Part shown: positions 7,828 through 16,230 of the stretch, in pieces
How the letters are laid out: each line of letters opens with the position of its first letter
How positions within the stretch are numbered: position 1 is the first letter of the stretch
Assembly: GCA_963742535.1 (NCBI GenBank)
Contig: CAVUMC010000002.1
Span: 496,001-560,000, forward strand
Reading direction: 5' to 3'
Source: VRUE01 sp963742535
GTDB taxonomy: Bacteria; Actinomycetota; Thermoleophilia; Solirubrobacterales; 70-9
Length of the DNA: 64,000 nt
The notes under the pieces: model-generated
The model's input: the letters and a program-made list of their open reading frames with translations, nothing else
Databases searched by the model: none
What the model was told of the DNA's origin: nothing
Program-made: the position numbers and the translations under genes

Positions 7828-7848
7828 ATTGAATTGGCATATGTCAAT
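7828..7848. promoter_or_regulatory. Candidate ArsR operator in the divergent ars promoter
   Basis: ATTGA (7828-7832) and TCAAT (7844-7848) are 5-bp arms spaced by 11 bases in an AT-rich stretch between arsR and the aquaporin gene, with further near-repeats (CATATATC, CATATGTC). Spacing and position suit an ArsR dimer; the assignment is inference. Confidence 0.5.
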
Positions 7849-7897
7849 ACGTAGGATCGCGCCCCAATGGCCCATCGCTACGAACTGGAGACGACCG

Positions 7898-8635
7898 ATG
7901 ACCGGTGCACCTCTTACCCGCCGACTTTTTGCGGAGTTCCTCGGCTCCGCCTTCCTGGCGGCCACAGTGATCGGTTCAGGCATTGCCGCCGCCCAGCTCT
8001 CCCCAAACGACGTCGGCTTGCAGCTCTTTGAGAACTCGGCGGTGACGGCGGCCGGCCTGTTCACGTTCATCCTCATCTTCGGCCCGGTCTCCGGCGCCCA
8101 CTTCAACCCGGTCGTCTCGCTGGTCGACGCGGCTTTCGGCGGTCTGCGCTGGCGCTACGCCTTCGCCTACATCCCCACCCAGGTCGTCGGCTGCATCACC
8201 GGAGCTGTGGCGGCGAACCTGATGTTCTCGCTGAGCGCGATCTCAATCTCAACACACCACCGGGCGACGGGCGCACATCTCTTCGCCGAGGTGATCGCGA
8301 CCCTTGGCCTACTGCTCGTGATCTTCTCGCTGGCGCGTACACGGCGTGGCAGCCTCGCCCCAGCTGCCGTCGGCGCCTACATCGGTGCCGCCTACTGGTT
8401 CACCAGCTCGACCAGCTTCGCCAACCCGGCGATCGATATCGGCCGGATGTTCTCCAACACCTTTGCCGGCATCGCTCCGGCTTCGGTGCCTTCCTTCATC
8501 GTCTTCCAGCTCATCGGCGGCGCTGTTGCGATCGCCGTGATCCGGGGCCTATACCCGGACATCACACCGGATGAGGCGGCCGAGATCATGGTTCCGCAGG
8601 AGGCTGATGGGCGAGCGGAGATCGGGGTCGGCTAA
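7898..8635 (+). CDS. aqpS: MIP-family aquaglyceroporin, probable arsenite channel (AqpS-like)
   Basis: A 245-aa membrane channel. The two half-helix signatures are present: NPV at residues 70-72 (GAHFNPVVS) and NPA at 176-178 (FANPAID), followed by the conserved GR. Six transmembrane helices are apparent. The ATG at 7898 follows a GGAG and gives a natural MTGAPLTRRLFAEFLG start; an upstream start at 7829 would run through the operator. Divergent pairing with arsR-arsC is the arrangement known for AqpS, where arsenate is reduced inside and arsenite flows out passively. No ArsB or Acr3 pump is visible. Confidence 0.9.
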   Translation: MTGAPLTRRLFAEFLGSAFLAATVIGSGIAAAQLSPNDVGLQLFENSAVTAAGLFTFILIFGPVSGAHFNPVVSLVDAAFGGLRWRYAFAYIPTQVVGCITGAVAANLMFSLSAISISTHHRATGAHLFAEVIATLGLLLVIFSLARTRRGSLAPAAVGAYIGAAYWFTSSTSFANPAIDIGRMFSNTFAGIAPASVPSFIVFQLIGGAVAIAVIRGLYPDITPDEAAEIMVPQEADGRAEIGVG

Positions 8636-8711
8636 CCGCCCCGTTCCTGCTCCACCCGACGCCATGGCACCAGCGGTAAAGCTTGCCGCACGGAACTCCG
8701 ATGTTTAAGTC

Positions 8712-10718
8712 GTGATCAGCGAGCTTTCGAGCCGGGTGCGCGCCGTCGTTTTTGTCGGAGGGCTTGTCGGTCTCTGCTTGCTCGTCGCCTTCGCTGCCCA
8801 CGCCGTGCTCGGCCTCGGCGGTGCTGGCACCGACGCCCTCTTCAATACTTGGATCTACAACGCCCTGATGCTGACGGGCGCCGTCGCCTGTTTGCTGCGT
8901 GCGGTGGTGGTGCGCCGGGAGGGGGCGGCATGGGCACTGCTTGGAGTCGGCCTCCTGCTCTACACAGGCGGCGAAATCTATTACTCGGCGATGCTTGCCG
9001 GGCAGGCCTCGGTACCGATTCCTTCCCTCGCCGACGGGGGCTATCTCGCTTTCTACCCGCTCGCCTACGCCGCCATGATCATTCTGCTGCGGGAGCGAAT
9101 TGGCTCCTTTCCGGTCGCCCGCTGGCTCGACGGCGCGATCGTCGGTTCTGCCGTCGCTGCCCTCGCGGCAGCGTTGGTGCTCTCGCCGATCGTGGAGGCG
9201 AGCAGCGAAGGCTCGACGCTCGCCGTCGCGACCAACCTCGCCTATCCGATCGCCGACCTGGCGCTGCTCACCCTTGTGGTCACCGCCGCGGCCTTCACCG
9301 GCTGGCGACCGGGGCGGAGCTGGGGGATTCTCGGCGCGGGCCTGCTGCTGCTCGCCATCTCTGATGTGGTCTACCTCCTCCAGTCGGCCGAGGGGACCTA
9401 CGTCGAAGGCACGATCCTCGATCTCGGCTGGCCGCTCGGCATCCTGCTGCTGGCGGCCGCGGCCTGGGTCGAGCCGGGCGAAAGCGCCGGGCGGCAATTG
9501 CGGGCCGCGCGTTTAATCGCCCTGCCCGCGGCCGCGGCTCTGATCGCGATCGGCATCCAGGCCGCCGAACGGTTCACCTCCGTACCCGCCGCGGCAACCG
9601 CAATCTCACTCGCCACCCTGGTCGCCGTCGTCGTCCGGCTGGTGCTCTCGCTGCGCGAGACTCAGGGCAATCTGCGCGTGAGCGAGCGCGACTCTCGCAC
9701 CGATGTACTGACCGGCCTGCCCAACCGACGCGCCTTGATGAGCGACCTCGAGGCGGCGATCGGGCAGCCGCCTCCCCGCGGATCGCTGCGCCTCCTCGCC
9801 ATGTTCGACCTCGACGGCTTCAAGCTCTACAACGACACCTTCGGCCATCCCGCCGGCGATTCCCTGCTCACCCGCCTCGGCGGGCGCCTGGCGAGCTTCA
9901 GCGCTCACCAGGGTCGCGCCTACCGACTTGGGGGCGATGAGTTCTGCCTGCTTGCGGAGTGCACGGCGGCTGAGGTCGACGGGATCATCGCCGGCGCGCT
10001 CGCGACGCTCTCCGAGCGCGGTGAGGGCTTTGTGGTCACCGCGTCACAGGGCACCGTCCTGCTGCCGAGTGAGGCGGGGTCGGTCGAGGCAGCGCTCCAG
10101 ACCGCCGACCGTCGGATGTACGCGAACAAGGCGAGTGAGCGAACCTCGGCCGGCTCACAGTCGCGCGATGTCCTCCTCGCGGCACTGCGCGAACGCCAGC
10201 CGGAACTGGCCGAGCAGGCGGTCGACATCGCAGAGCTGGCGCAGGCCGTCGCGGAGGAGCTTGGGATGGAGGCCGAGCAGCGCGACGAGACGCTCAGGGC
10301 AGCCCAGCTGCACGAGACCGGCAAGATGGCGATCCCCGACGCGATCCTCAACAAGCCGGGCCCGCTCGATGACTCCGAGTGGAAGTTCGTGCGCCAGCAC
10401 ACCCTGATCGGCGAGCGGATCATCGCCTCCTCGGCGGCGCTGGTCCCGGTCGCGCGCCTCGTTCGCTCAAGCGGCGAGCGCTGGGACGGAAGCGGCTACC
10501 CCGACGGCCTGCGGGCCGAGGAGATCCCGCTCGGCGCCCGCGTGGTAGCCGTTTGTGAGGCGTACGCGGCGATGGTCTCAGAGCGCCCCTATAGCGTCGC
10601 GATGCGACCTGCGCGAGCCCGCGAAGAGCTGGAGCGAGCCACCGGCTCACAGTTCGACCCAGACGTCGTGGCCGCGTTCCAGCGAATCGCCACAGCCTCG
10701 CCGCTGCGACAACCGTAA
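8712..10718 (+). CDS. Membrane GGDEF diguanylate cyclase with degenerate HD-GYP domain
   Basis: A 668-aa protein. About nine or ten hydrophobic helices fill residues 1-320. A GGDEF domain follows, with DVLTGLPNR, FDLDGFKLYND and an intact GGDEF at 407-411, so c-di-GMP synthesis is likely. The inhibitory RxxD site is absent (SAHQ at that place). The C-terminal HD-GYP-like domain keeps GSGYP (about 593-597) but has His-Glu (534-535) instead of His-Asp and SSGERWDG where HHERWDG is expected. The phosphodiesterase is therefore probably inactive. The start is a GTG and could be shifted by a few codons. Confidence 0.88.
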   Translation: MISELSSRVRAVVFVGGLVGLCLLVAFAAHAVLGLGGAGTDALFNTWIYNALMLTGAVACLLRAVVVRREGAAWALLGVGLLLYTGGEIYYSAMLAGQASVPIPSLADGGYLAFYPLAYAAMIILLRERIGSFPVARWLDGAIVGSAVAALAAALVLSPIVEASSEGSTLAVATNLAYPIADLALLTLVVTAAAFTGWRPGRSWGILGAGLLLLAISDVVYLLQSAEGTYVEGTILDLGWPLGILLLAAAAWVEPGESAGRQLRAARLIALPAAAALIAIGIQAAERFTSVPAAATAISLATLVAVVVRLVLSLRETQGNLRVSERDSRTDVLTGLPNRRALMSDLEAAIGQPPPRGSLRLLAMFDLDGFKLYNDTFGHPAGDSLLTRLGGRLASFSAHQGRAYRLGGDEFCLLAECTAAEVDGIIAGALATLSERGEGFVVTASQGTVLLPSEAGSVEAALQTADRRMYANKASERTSAGSQSRDVLLAALRERQPELAEQAVDIAELAQAVAEELGMEAEQRDETLRAAQLHETGKMAIPDAILNKPGPLDDSEWKFVRQHTLIGERIIASSAALVPVARLVRSSGERWDGSGYPDGLRAEEIPLGARVVAVCEAYAAMVSERPYSVAMRPARAREELERATGSQFDPDVVAAFQRIATASPLRQP

Positions 10719-10720
10719 GT

Positions 10721-11164
10721 ATGGCCAAGCGGATGCAGCGACAGCGAGTAAATCGGGCTGGGTTGCCGTCACCGCGGGTCGTTCTCGCCTCCTCTCTGGC
10801 GGCCTGGGCATTCTGTGTTTCGGGCTGTGGTCTCGGCGGGCTCCCCGCTCACGACAAGGACAGCCTCGTAGTACGTGTTGAAAAAGGGCTGCGAGAATCC
10901 GGCGCATCCCCGGGTTTGGAGGCGTGTCTCACCAAAGACCTCGATGACGTGCTGACGGCCAAGGATGCCGAAGCGGCCTACCAGGATCTCGCCTCCGAAC
11001 CCGAAGTCTCAGAGCGCTCGCTCAACAAGGTGTCACTACTTCCTCGTCACGTAAAAACAAGCCTCGAGGCACAGGCCGGACGTTGCAGGTCAACGCTGGT
11101 CTCATCGGGTGCATATACGCCGGCGGAGCTGGACCGCATGCTCAAGCAGATCGGGCTCCCCTAA
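10721..11164 (+). CDS. Putative lipoprotein
   Basis: A 147-aa secreted protein. A basic N-terminus, a hydrophobic stretch (VVLASSLAAWAFCV) and a VSGC lipobox indicate lipidation near residue 36. The mature part is charged with two further Cys that could form a disulfide. It begins 2 bases after the GGDEF gene stop and ends overlapping the convergent membrane protein. No known domain is recognised; a role linked to the cyclase is only suggested by position. Confidence 0.7.
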   Translation: MAKRMQRQRVNRAGLPSPRVVLASSLAAWAFCVSGCGLGGLPAHDKDSLVVRVEKGLRESGASPGLEACLTKDLDDVLTAKDAEAAYQDLASEPEVSERSLNKVSLLPRHVKTSLEAQAGRCRSTLVSSGAYTPAELDRMLKQIGLP

Positions 11165-12360
11165 TGCGAGGGCTCGATCGGGTGACGCCAGTAGCGGTCG
11201 GTGCAGTTGAGCATCGTGGCCCAGGCGGGACCGAATTCGTAGCCGCTGCCATCGGGGTTGATCAAGTTGCCGGCGGGGCCTTGGTTGACATGGCCCGCGG
11301 CCAGCTCTGCGGCGGCGAGCTTGAGATTGCTGGACCAACCGCCGCCCTTGACCAGGGCCGGTGTCATCGGCCAATGGCGCCAGGTGGACATCGCGTCGAC
11401 GGCTTCGGTGGCGCGGGTGTCATCGCCGGTCTTGGTCGCAGAGAGCCAGCTCTCGAACCAGCCACAGGACACGGTCCCCGCCACCTTGACTGCCAGTTGG
11501 TAATGGTTGAGAACCAAGTCTTCGTCCTGCAGGGCGGCAGCATTGAAGCTCGGGGGCAGCGGCACGCCTTGGAGCATCCGCTCGACAACGCGAGCACGAG
11601 AATCGGGGCCGACGATGTTGCGGGGCATCGCTTCCAGCCAGGTTTCGACACTAACCGGGTGCAGTGAGTGGAGGACTGCGTCGTAGGCGGCACGGTCGCC
11701 GATCGCACCCCTGAGCTCGACGAAGACCGGGCCCGCTGGCGCGAGAATCGTCGCGTAGTCCTCCGCCCCATTGCGGTCGACGCCGTAGCGGACAGTCGTC
11801 GCGGTGCGGCCGAGCAGCGTGGATCGCTGCGGCGGGCTGACCTGTGCGCGATCGTGCAGGACACGACGGTAGAGGCGGGCCGGGTACCAGTGGACGGCGA
11901 ACTGATGGTTGCCGTCGGCGAAGGTCACTTCGCCTTCGTCCCTTTCGAACTCGCCGGCATCGGCGACCGACCAGCCGGGCGTAGTGACCAGCAGCCGGGG
12001 GTTGACTTCGGCGACCTCGATCGCGGCGGCAGCGAAGGTTGGGTGGCTGCTGCCCCCGACTGGGCCGCCAACGAGGAGGAGCAGCACGCCGGCGATGGCG
12101 AGACAGGCCAGGCCAGCCCCGAGGCCGAACGCCGCCACGCGACGTCGCGGCCGCGGTAGGCCGATGGAATCGCCGTACTCGATCGCGGCGCGATCCCCGG
12201 CGGGGATCGGCTGTGAAGGGACGCTGCCGCTCGCGATCGCCCGGCGCATCTGCTCGGCCAGGGTCTCAGCATCGATCTCCTTGCGCAGCGCCGCCGCCGA
12301 AACGGGATTGGCGGCCCGCATCGCGGCGAGCGGATCTTCTTTGCGGTCGGTGCGGTTCAC
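11161..12360 (-). CDS. Single-pass membrane protein, probable anti-sigma partner
   Basis: A 399-aa protein with a cytoplasmic N-terminus of about 74 residues, one transmembrane helix (about 75-98, AAFGLGAGLACLAIAGVLLL) and a large extracytoplasmic domain. Its start overlaps the stop of the ECF sigma factor gene (ATGA), the usual sigma/anti-sigma layout. The zinc HxxxCxxC motif of ZAS anti-sigmas is absent, so the anti-sigma role rests on topology and coupling. Extracellular family unknown. Confidence 0.65.
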   Translation of the reverse strand: MNRTDRKEDPLAAMRAANPVSAAALRKEIDAETLAEQMRRAIASGSVPSQPIPAGDRAAIEYGDSIGLPRPRRRVAAFGLGAGLACLAIAGVLLLLVGGPVGGSSHPTFAAAAIEVAEVNPRLLVTTPGWSVADAGEFERDEGEVTFADGNHQFAVHWYPARLYRRVLHDRAQVSPPQRSTLLGRTATTVRYGVDRNGAEDYATILAPAGPVFVELRGAIGDRAAYDAVLHSLHPVSVETWLEAMPRNIVGPDSRARVVERMLQGVPLPPSFNAAALQDEDLVLNHYQLAVKVAGTVSCGWFESWLSATKTGDDTRATEAVDAMSTWRHWPMTPALVKGGGWSSNLKLAAAELAAGHVNQGPAGNLINPDGSGYEFGPAWATMLNCTDRYWRHPIEPSH

Positions 12361-12941
12361 GCGGTCTCCTCGGTGGGCTTGGCTGCGTTGCTGGTGGGCT
12401 CGCCAGCTAGATGTCCGGCCGCCGCCAGATGTTTCGCCAGCTTGCGGCGCGCACGGTGCAGACGCACACGGAAGGCGCCGGAAGAACAGCCGAAGGCGCG
12501 GGCGGCATCGCGCGTGCTCAGGCCCTCCCAGGCGACGAGGCGCAGAACCTCGCGCTCGGACTCACTCAGCCCGGCGAACGCGTTGGTGAATGCCTCAAGG
12601 CGGTCGAGCGAGTCGACGGGATCACCGGCAGGCGCCCCCGCCCCAGCCTCGCGCATCAGCCGCAGGTCGAGCTCGCGGCGCCGTCTCGTCGAGCGGTATT
12701 GGTTGGAGATCACTCGCAGGGCGACGGCGTAGAGCCAGGGCAAGGGTGGATCGGGAACGCGCTCGCGCCGACGCCAGGCGACCGCGAAGACCTCCGAAGT
12801 CGCGTCTTCGGCGGCAGCGCGGTCACTCAGTCGCCGAATAGCGAAGGCCAGCACGTCCGAGTAATGAGCGCGGAAGCAGCGCTCGAAGCGCTCGCGCTCG
12901 AGATCCGTGACGGCACCGGGACGATCACCAACGTAGGGCAT
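12357..12941 (-). CDS. ECF-type RNA polymerase sigma factor
   Basis: A 194-aa sigma-70 family ECF factor. Region 2 contains HYSDVLAFAIRRL, AEDATSEVFAVAWRR and the WLYAVALRVISNQYR segment. Region 4 contains LSESEREVLRLVAWEGLSTRDAA and a helix-turn-helix ending in RVRLHRARRKL. It would direct polymerase to a small regulon, possibly its own promoter and the divergent signal-peptidase operon that starts 174 bases away. It is translationally coupled to the membrane protein downstream. Confidence 0.92.
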   Translation of the reverse strand: MPYVGDRPGAVTDLERERFERCFRAHYSDVLAFAIRRLSDRAAAEDATSEVFAVAWRRRERVPDPPLPWLYAVALRVISNQYRSTRRRRELDLRLMREAGAGAPAGDPVDSLDRLEAFTNAFAGLSESEREVLRLVAWEGLSTRDAARAFGCSSGAFRVRLHRARRKLAKHLAAAGHLAGEPTSNAAKPTEETA

Positions 12942-13082
12942 CTGAGGGTAGATGTACCGGTTCGCCGACTTGTTACATCCGGGGCTTTGAATGACCGAGT
13001 TCTTGTCCTACCAGATTTACTCTGAGTTTTCTAAATGCTCAAGATTTAAAGCAAAAGATCCGATCTAGGTGTGGTCAGCAAA

Positions 13083-13102
13083 GTGACGCCCTGATGCGTC
13101 AC
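13083..13102 (+). promoter_or_regulatory. Leader hairpin or operator before the SipW operon
   Basis: Perfect 7-bp arms GTGACGC (13083-13089) and GCGTCAC (13096-13102) lie 13 bases before the first start codon, directly ahead of the purine-rich ribosome site. It may be an operator or a 5' UTR stem. The 174-base divergent region also holds AT-rich stretches suitable for promoters. Confidence 0.5.
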
Positions 13103-13115
13103 AGAAAGGTTTCCG

Positions 13116-13703
13116 ATGACCACCCGATCGAAGATCCTGCGCACGCTTGTAGTGCTCGGCGTCCTCGCCTGCATCGCCGGCGCGGGCGTCTTCTCGGCTT
13201 TCTCGAGCCAGACCGACAACCCCGGCAACTCCGTCACCGCCGGCACCGTGGTGCTTGCCGACAACGACGCGGGCGCCGCCACGTACGCGCTCACCAACGC
13301 AAAACCGGGCGCCAGCCAGGCCTCCTGCATCAAGGTCACCTATACCGGCAGCCTCGACGCCGCGGTGCGGCTCTACACGCCGAGCACGATCGGCGCGCTC
13401 GGCCCTTACGTCACCCTGAAAATCGAACCGGGGTCGCAGGCGAGCCCCTCCTTCCCCAGCTGCACCGGCTTCACCCCCGATGCCGGCGGCGCGCTCTTTG
13501 AAGGGACGCTCTCGGCCTTCGCCAGTGAACACAGCAACTATGCGAACGGCGTCGTCGACTTCCCCGGCTCGACTACGAAATGGGCGACCAACGACTCGGT
13601 CGTCTACCGGGTGACGGCGACCCTGTCCGCCAGCGCTCCCGACTCGGCCCAGGGCCAGACAACCGGGACTCACATCCTGCGCTGGGAGGCCCAGAACCAG
13701 TGA
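13116..13703 (+). CDS. Secreted TasA/camelysin-like protein, first gene of SipW operon
   Basis: A 195-aa secreted protein. The N-terminus (ILRTLVVLGVLACIAGAGVFSAFSSQTDNPGN) looks like a SipW-type signal: hydrophobic core, then A-F-S and a D-N-x-G-N segment. The mature part is Thr/Ser/Gly-rich beta-type with two Cys, as in the TasA/CalY group of matrix fibre proteins. The GTG start of the signal peptidase gene overlaps its TGA, so processing enzyme and substrate are coupled. The family call is by pattern rather than alignment. Confidence 0.75.
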   Translation: MTTRSKILRTLVVLGVLACIAGAGVFSAFSSQTDNPGNSVTAGTVVLADNDAGAATYALTNAKPGASQASCIKVTYTGSLDAAVRLYTPSTIGALGPYVTLKIEPGSQASPSFPSCTGFTPDAGGALFEGTLSAFASEHSNYANGVVDFPGSTTKWATNDSVVYRVTATLSASAPDSAQGQTTGTHILRWEAQNQ

Positions 13704-14209
13704 TCTCGCGGATCGCAGTGGCCGCGGTCGTGACTGCGACCGCGGCGCTGGCCCTTGCGATCTGCGGACCGCTGGCTCTCGGCGACCGCCCGTACACGGT
13801 GCTCACCGGCAGCATGGAACCAACGATCTCAGCCGGTGACGTGGTGGTCGATGAGCGGATCTCGCCGCTGGAAGCGCAGGTCGGCGACGTCGTCACCTTC
13901 CGCGATCCCGAAGACCAGAGCCGCCAACTCACCCACCGGGTGAAGAGCATTCGCCACCAGGGATCGCGCCTCTGGTTCGTCACCCAGGGCGACGCCAACA
14001 ACACGGTCGAGCACTGGTGCATCGCCGCCGACGGCAGCCTCGGCCGCGTCCTCTACACCATCCCCTGGGTCGGTCACGTCGCGGTTCTGACCAAAACGCC
14101 GCTCGGCCTGGTGCTGCTGGCAATCGTCCCGGTGCTGCTGCTGGCACTCGATGGGCTCTTGAAGATCTGGCGACCGCCAACGGAGAAGACGATCCGTGAG
14201 GCGCTCTGA
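13700..14209 (+). CDS. sipW: SipW-type (Ser-His) signal peptidase I
   Basis: A 169-aa membrane peptidase from the GTG at 13700. The catalytic Ser38 is in TGSMEPT and His79 in LTHRV replaces the Lys of ordinary bacterial signal peptidases. GDAN (97-100) carries the conserved Asp. This is the ER/archaeal type known from Bacillus SipW, dedicated to TasA-like substrates. Hydrophobic helices lie at residues about 5-25 and near 128-153. Three putative substrates flank it, so it probably serves this cluster. Confidence 0.9.
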   Translation: MISRIAVAAVVTATAALALAICGPLALGDRPYTVLTGSMEPTISAGDVVVDERISPLEAQVGDVVTFRDPEDQSRQLTHRVKSIRHQGSRLWFVTQGDANNTVEHWCIAADGSLGRVLYTIPWVGHVAVLTKTPLGLVLLAIVPVLLLALDGLLKIWRPPTEKTIREAL

Positions 14210-15227
14210 GCGGAACTGGCGACACTCGTCGATCGTGGTCGTACTGGCCGCGGCAACGCTGGTCCTCGGCGCCATCCCGCCTGCCCTCGCTGCCTTCACC
14301 GCGAGCAGCGAAAACGGCGGCAACATCATTACCGCGGCGAACGACTTCCGCGCCCCTCAGGTGACGGCAGTGGCAATCGCCAAGTCGGCCGGTGGCGCCA
14401 GCGGCTTCGTCAAGCAGGGCGGCAGCTACTTCGTCTACGCCAACGTCGCCGCCGACACGGGCAAACCGGCCAGCGGCATCGCCACCGTCACCGCCGACGT
14501 CCGAACCGTGACGACGGGATCAACCACGGTCCCGCTCACCGCCGGCTCCTTCAGCGCCGGCGGTGTCTCTTACGGCTACCGCAGCGCCGCGCTCAGCGCC
14601 GACGCCGTGCTCGCCGCGGGCAGCCAAGCCTTCACCATCACCGCAACCGACAACGCACTTAACGCGGCAAGCCTGGGAAGCACCGTCACGATCGACAACA
14701 CGCCGCCGGCCGCGACCGACGTGCAGACCACTAATGCCGGAACCAACGGCTTCGCCGAGCAGGGCGACTCGATCGTCTTCACCGTAAGTGAGCCGCTGGA
14801 GCCCGAATCGATCCTCGCCGGCTGGAACGGATCGGCCACACCGGTCGTCGTCCGCCTGATCGACAACGGCCTGCTCGCACTCCCGCTCGGCAACGACGCG
14901 GTGCAGATCTACAACGCGGCCAACTCGACTCCGCTGCCACTGGGCACCGTCGACCTTGGCCGCAGCGACTACGTCGCGGGCCTACTTGGCGGCAATGCCA
15001 AATTCGGCGCCACCGGCACCGCCTCGACGATGACGATGAGCGGCAACACGATCACCGTCGTCCTCGGCACCTTCAGCACGACGCCGCTCGTCGGCCCCGA
15101 ACGCACCACCGCGGGCGGCACCGGGACGATGATCTGGACTCCGGTGGCGATCCCCTTTGACCGCGCCGCCAACGCGATGTCGACCACTGCGGCCAACGAA
15201 TCCGGCGCCGCCGACAAGGAGTTCTGA
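14196..15227 (+). CDS. Secreted Ig-like protein, probable SipW substrate
   Basis: A 343-aa secreted protein. A twin-Arg-like N-terminus and a hydrophobic stretch end in ALAAFTASSENGGN, the A-F-T-A-S pattern shared with TasA-type substrates. A bacterial Ig-like segment follows (ITATDNALNAASLGSTVTIDNTPPAATDV). Thr, Ala and Gly dominate and Cys is absent. It overlaps the end of the peptidase gene by 14 bases. Likely a fibre or cell-surface component; the exact family is not recognised. Confidence 0.75.
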   Translation: MRRSERNWRHSSIVVVLAAATLVLGAIPPALAAFTASSENGGNIITAANDFRAPQVTAVAIAKSAGGASGFVKQGGSYFVYANVAADTGKPASGIATVTADVRTVTTGSTTVPLTAGSFSAGGVSYGYRSAALSADAVLAAGSQAFTITATDNALNAASLGSTVTIDNTPPAATDVQTTNAGTNGFAEQGDSIVFTVSEPLEPESILAGWNGSATPVVVRLIDNGLLALPLGNDAVQIYNAANSTPLPLGTVDLGRSDYVAGLLGGNAKFGATGTASTMTMSGNTITVVLGTFSTTPLVGPERTTAGGTGTMIWTPVAIPFDRAANAMSTTAANESGAADKEF

Positions 15228-15230
15228 GCC

Positions 15231-16187
15231 GTGCGCCGAGCAACCCTGGTCGTCTATCTGGCACTCGCCGCGGTGGCTGCGATCGCGGCGGCCGCCGCGA
15301 GCAACGACAAATCCACCCGAAACACCATCGTCACCGAGACCAGCGGCGCTTTCAGTCTCGCCAACTCGCGCGAAGGCATGCCGGTCTTCACCGCAACCAA
15401 CATCGCGCCGGGCGACGGCGCCAAAGGGACGGTCGAGATTGCCAACGAAGACAGCGAAGCCCTTGCCGTGACGCTGGCCCAACGAGACCTCACCGACACG
15501 CCGGGCACGGGCGGCGGCCTGCTTTCACAGCATCTCTCGCTGAAGATCAGCGATGGGTCCTCCGTCATCTACGCGGGGGCCCTGGCCGCAATGCAATCGC
15601 AACAGCTCGGAACGCTCGCGCCGGGCGCCTCACGCAAATACGAATTCATCGCCACTCTCCCCGACGGCGGGCCGGCGAACGCGGCGACCGTGAACACCGT
15701 CCAGGGCTCTTCCACGAGCGTCACCTACAGCTGGACCGCCAGCGAAGCCCCACCCACGCCAGAGACTCCTTCCGCGCCGTCGAGCACCTCGCCGACAACG
15801 CCGCGGGCGCCCTCTACCTCGCCGTCCTCATCGCAAACGCCGCCGCTCAGCGCACACCTGGTCGGCTACCGATCGACGCTCCGCAACGGCCGCATCGTCG
15901 CCTGGGTGCGCTGCAACGAGGCCTGCCGAATCAGGTCACACGCCACCTTCCTGACGCCAAGGCTCCTCGGCGAGCTGCCGGCGACGGCGCACCACGCCCA
16001 GCAGCGCCGTTTCGGCGCTCGGACCCGGCGGCTCGCCGTGAAGCTGCCCGGCGCAACGCTGCGACTTCTCTCCGGTGCCAGGGCTACAGCGCGCATCGTC
16101 ATCGTCGCCCATAGTCGCGGAGGCGAGAGCACTGAAACGTCGGCGCTGCTGCATTTGCGGCGATCCAGTGACGCGCCGCAAAGCTGA
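15231..16187 (+). CDS. Secreted TasA-like protein with Pro/Ser linker
   Basis: A 318-aa protein from a GTG start 3 bases after the previous stop. Signal helix at residues about 5-24. The first domain (about 40-180) has a T-N-I-A-P-G-D motif followed by a beta-sandwich-like pattern, as in the TasA/camelysin family. A Pro/Ser/Thr linker (about 182-218) leads to a basic C-terminal region with two Cys (VRCNEACRI). Possibly a minor or anchoring fibre subunit; inferred from architecture and operon only. Confidence 0.72.
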   Translation: MRRATLVVYLALAAVAAIAAAAASNDKSTRNTIVTETSGAFSLANSREGMPVFTATNIAPGDGAKGTVEIANEDSEALAVTLAQRDLTDTPGTGGGLLSQHLSLKISDGSSVIYAGALAAMQSQQLGTLAPGASRKYEFIATLPDGGPANAATVNTVQGSSTSVTYSWTASEAPPTPETPSAPSSTSPTTPRAPSTSPSSSQTPPLSAHLVGYRSTLRNGRIVAWVRCNEACRIRSHATFLTPRLLGELPATAHHAQQRRFGARTRRLAVKLPGATLRLLSGARATARIVIVAHSRGGESTETSALLHLRRSSDAPQS

Positions 16188-16223
16188 TCGATTTACATCC
16201 CTATAGACATGTAAACCGATCAG
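16184..16223. terminator. Bidirectional hairpin between convergent genes
   Basis: Arms CTGATCGATTTACAT (16184-16198) and ATGTAAACCGATCAG (16209-16223) form a 15-bp stem with one mismatch and a 10-base loop. It includes the stop codon of the upstream gene and ends 7 bases before the minus-strand stop. Well placed as a shared terminator. Confidence 0.8.
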
Positions 16224-16230
16224 TTAGCGC

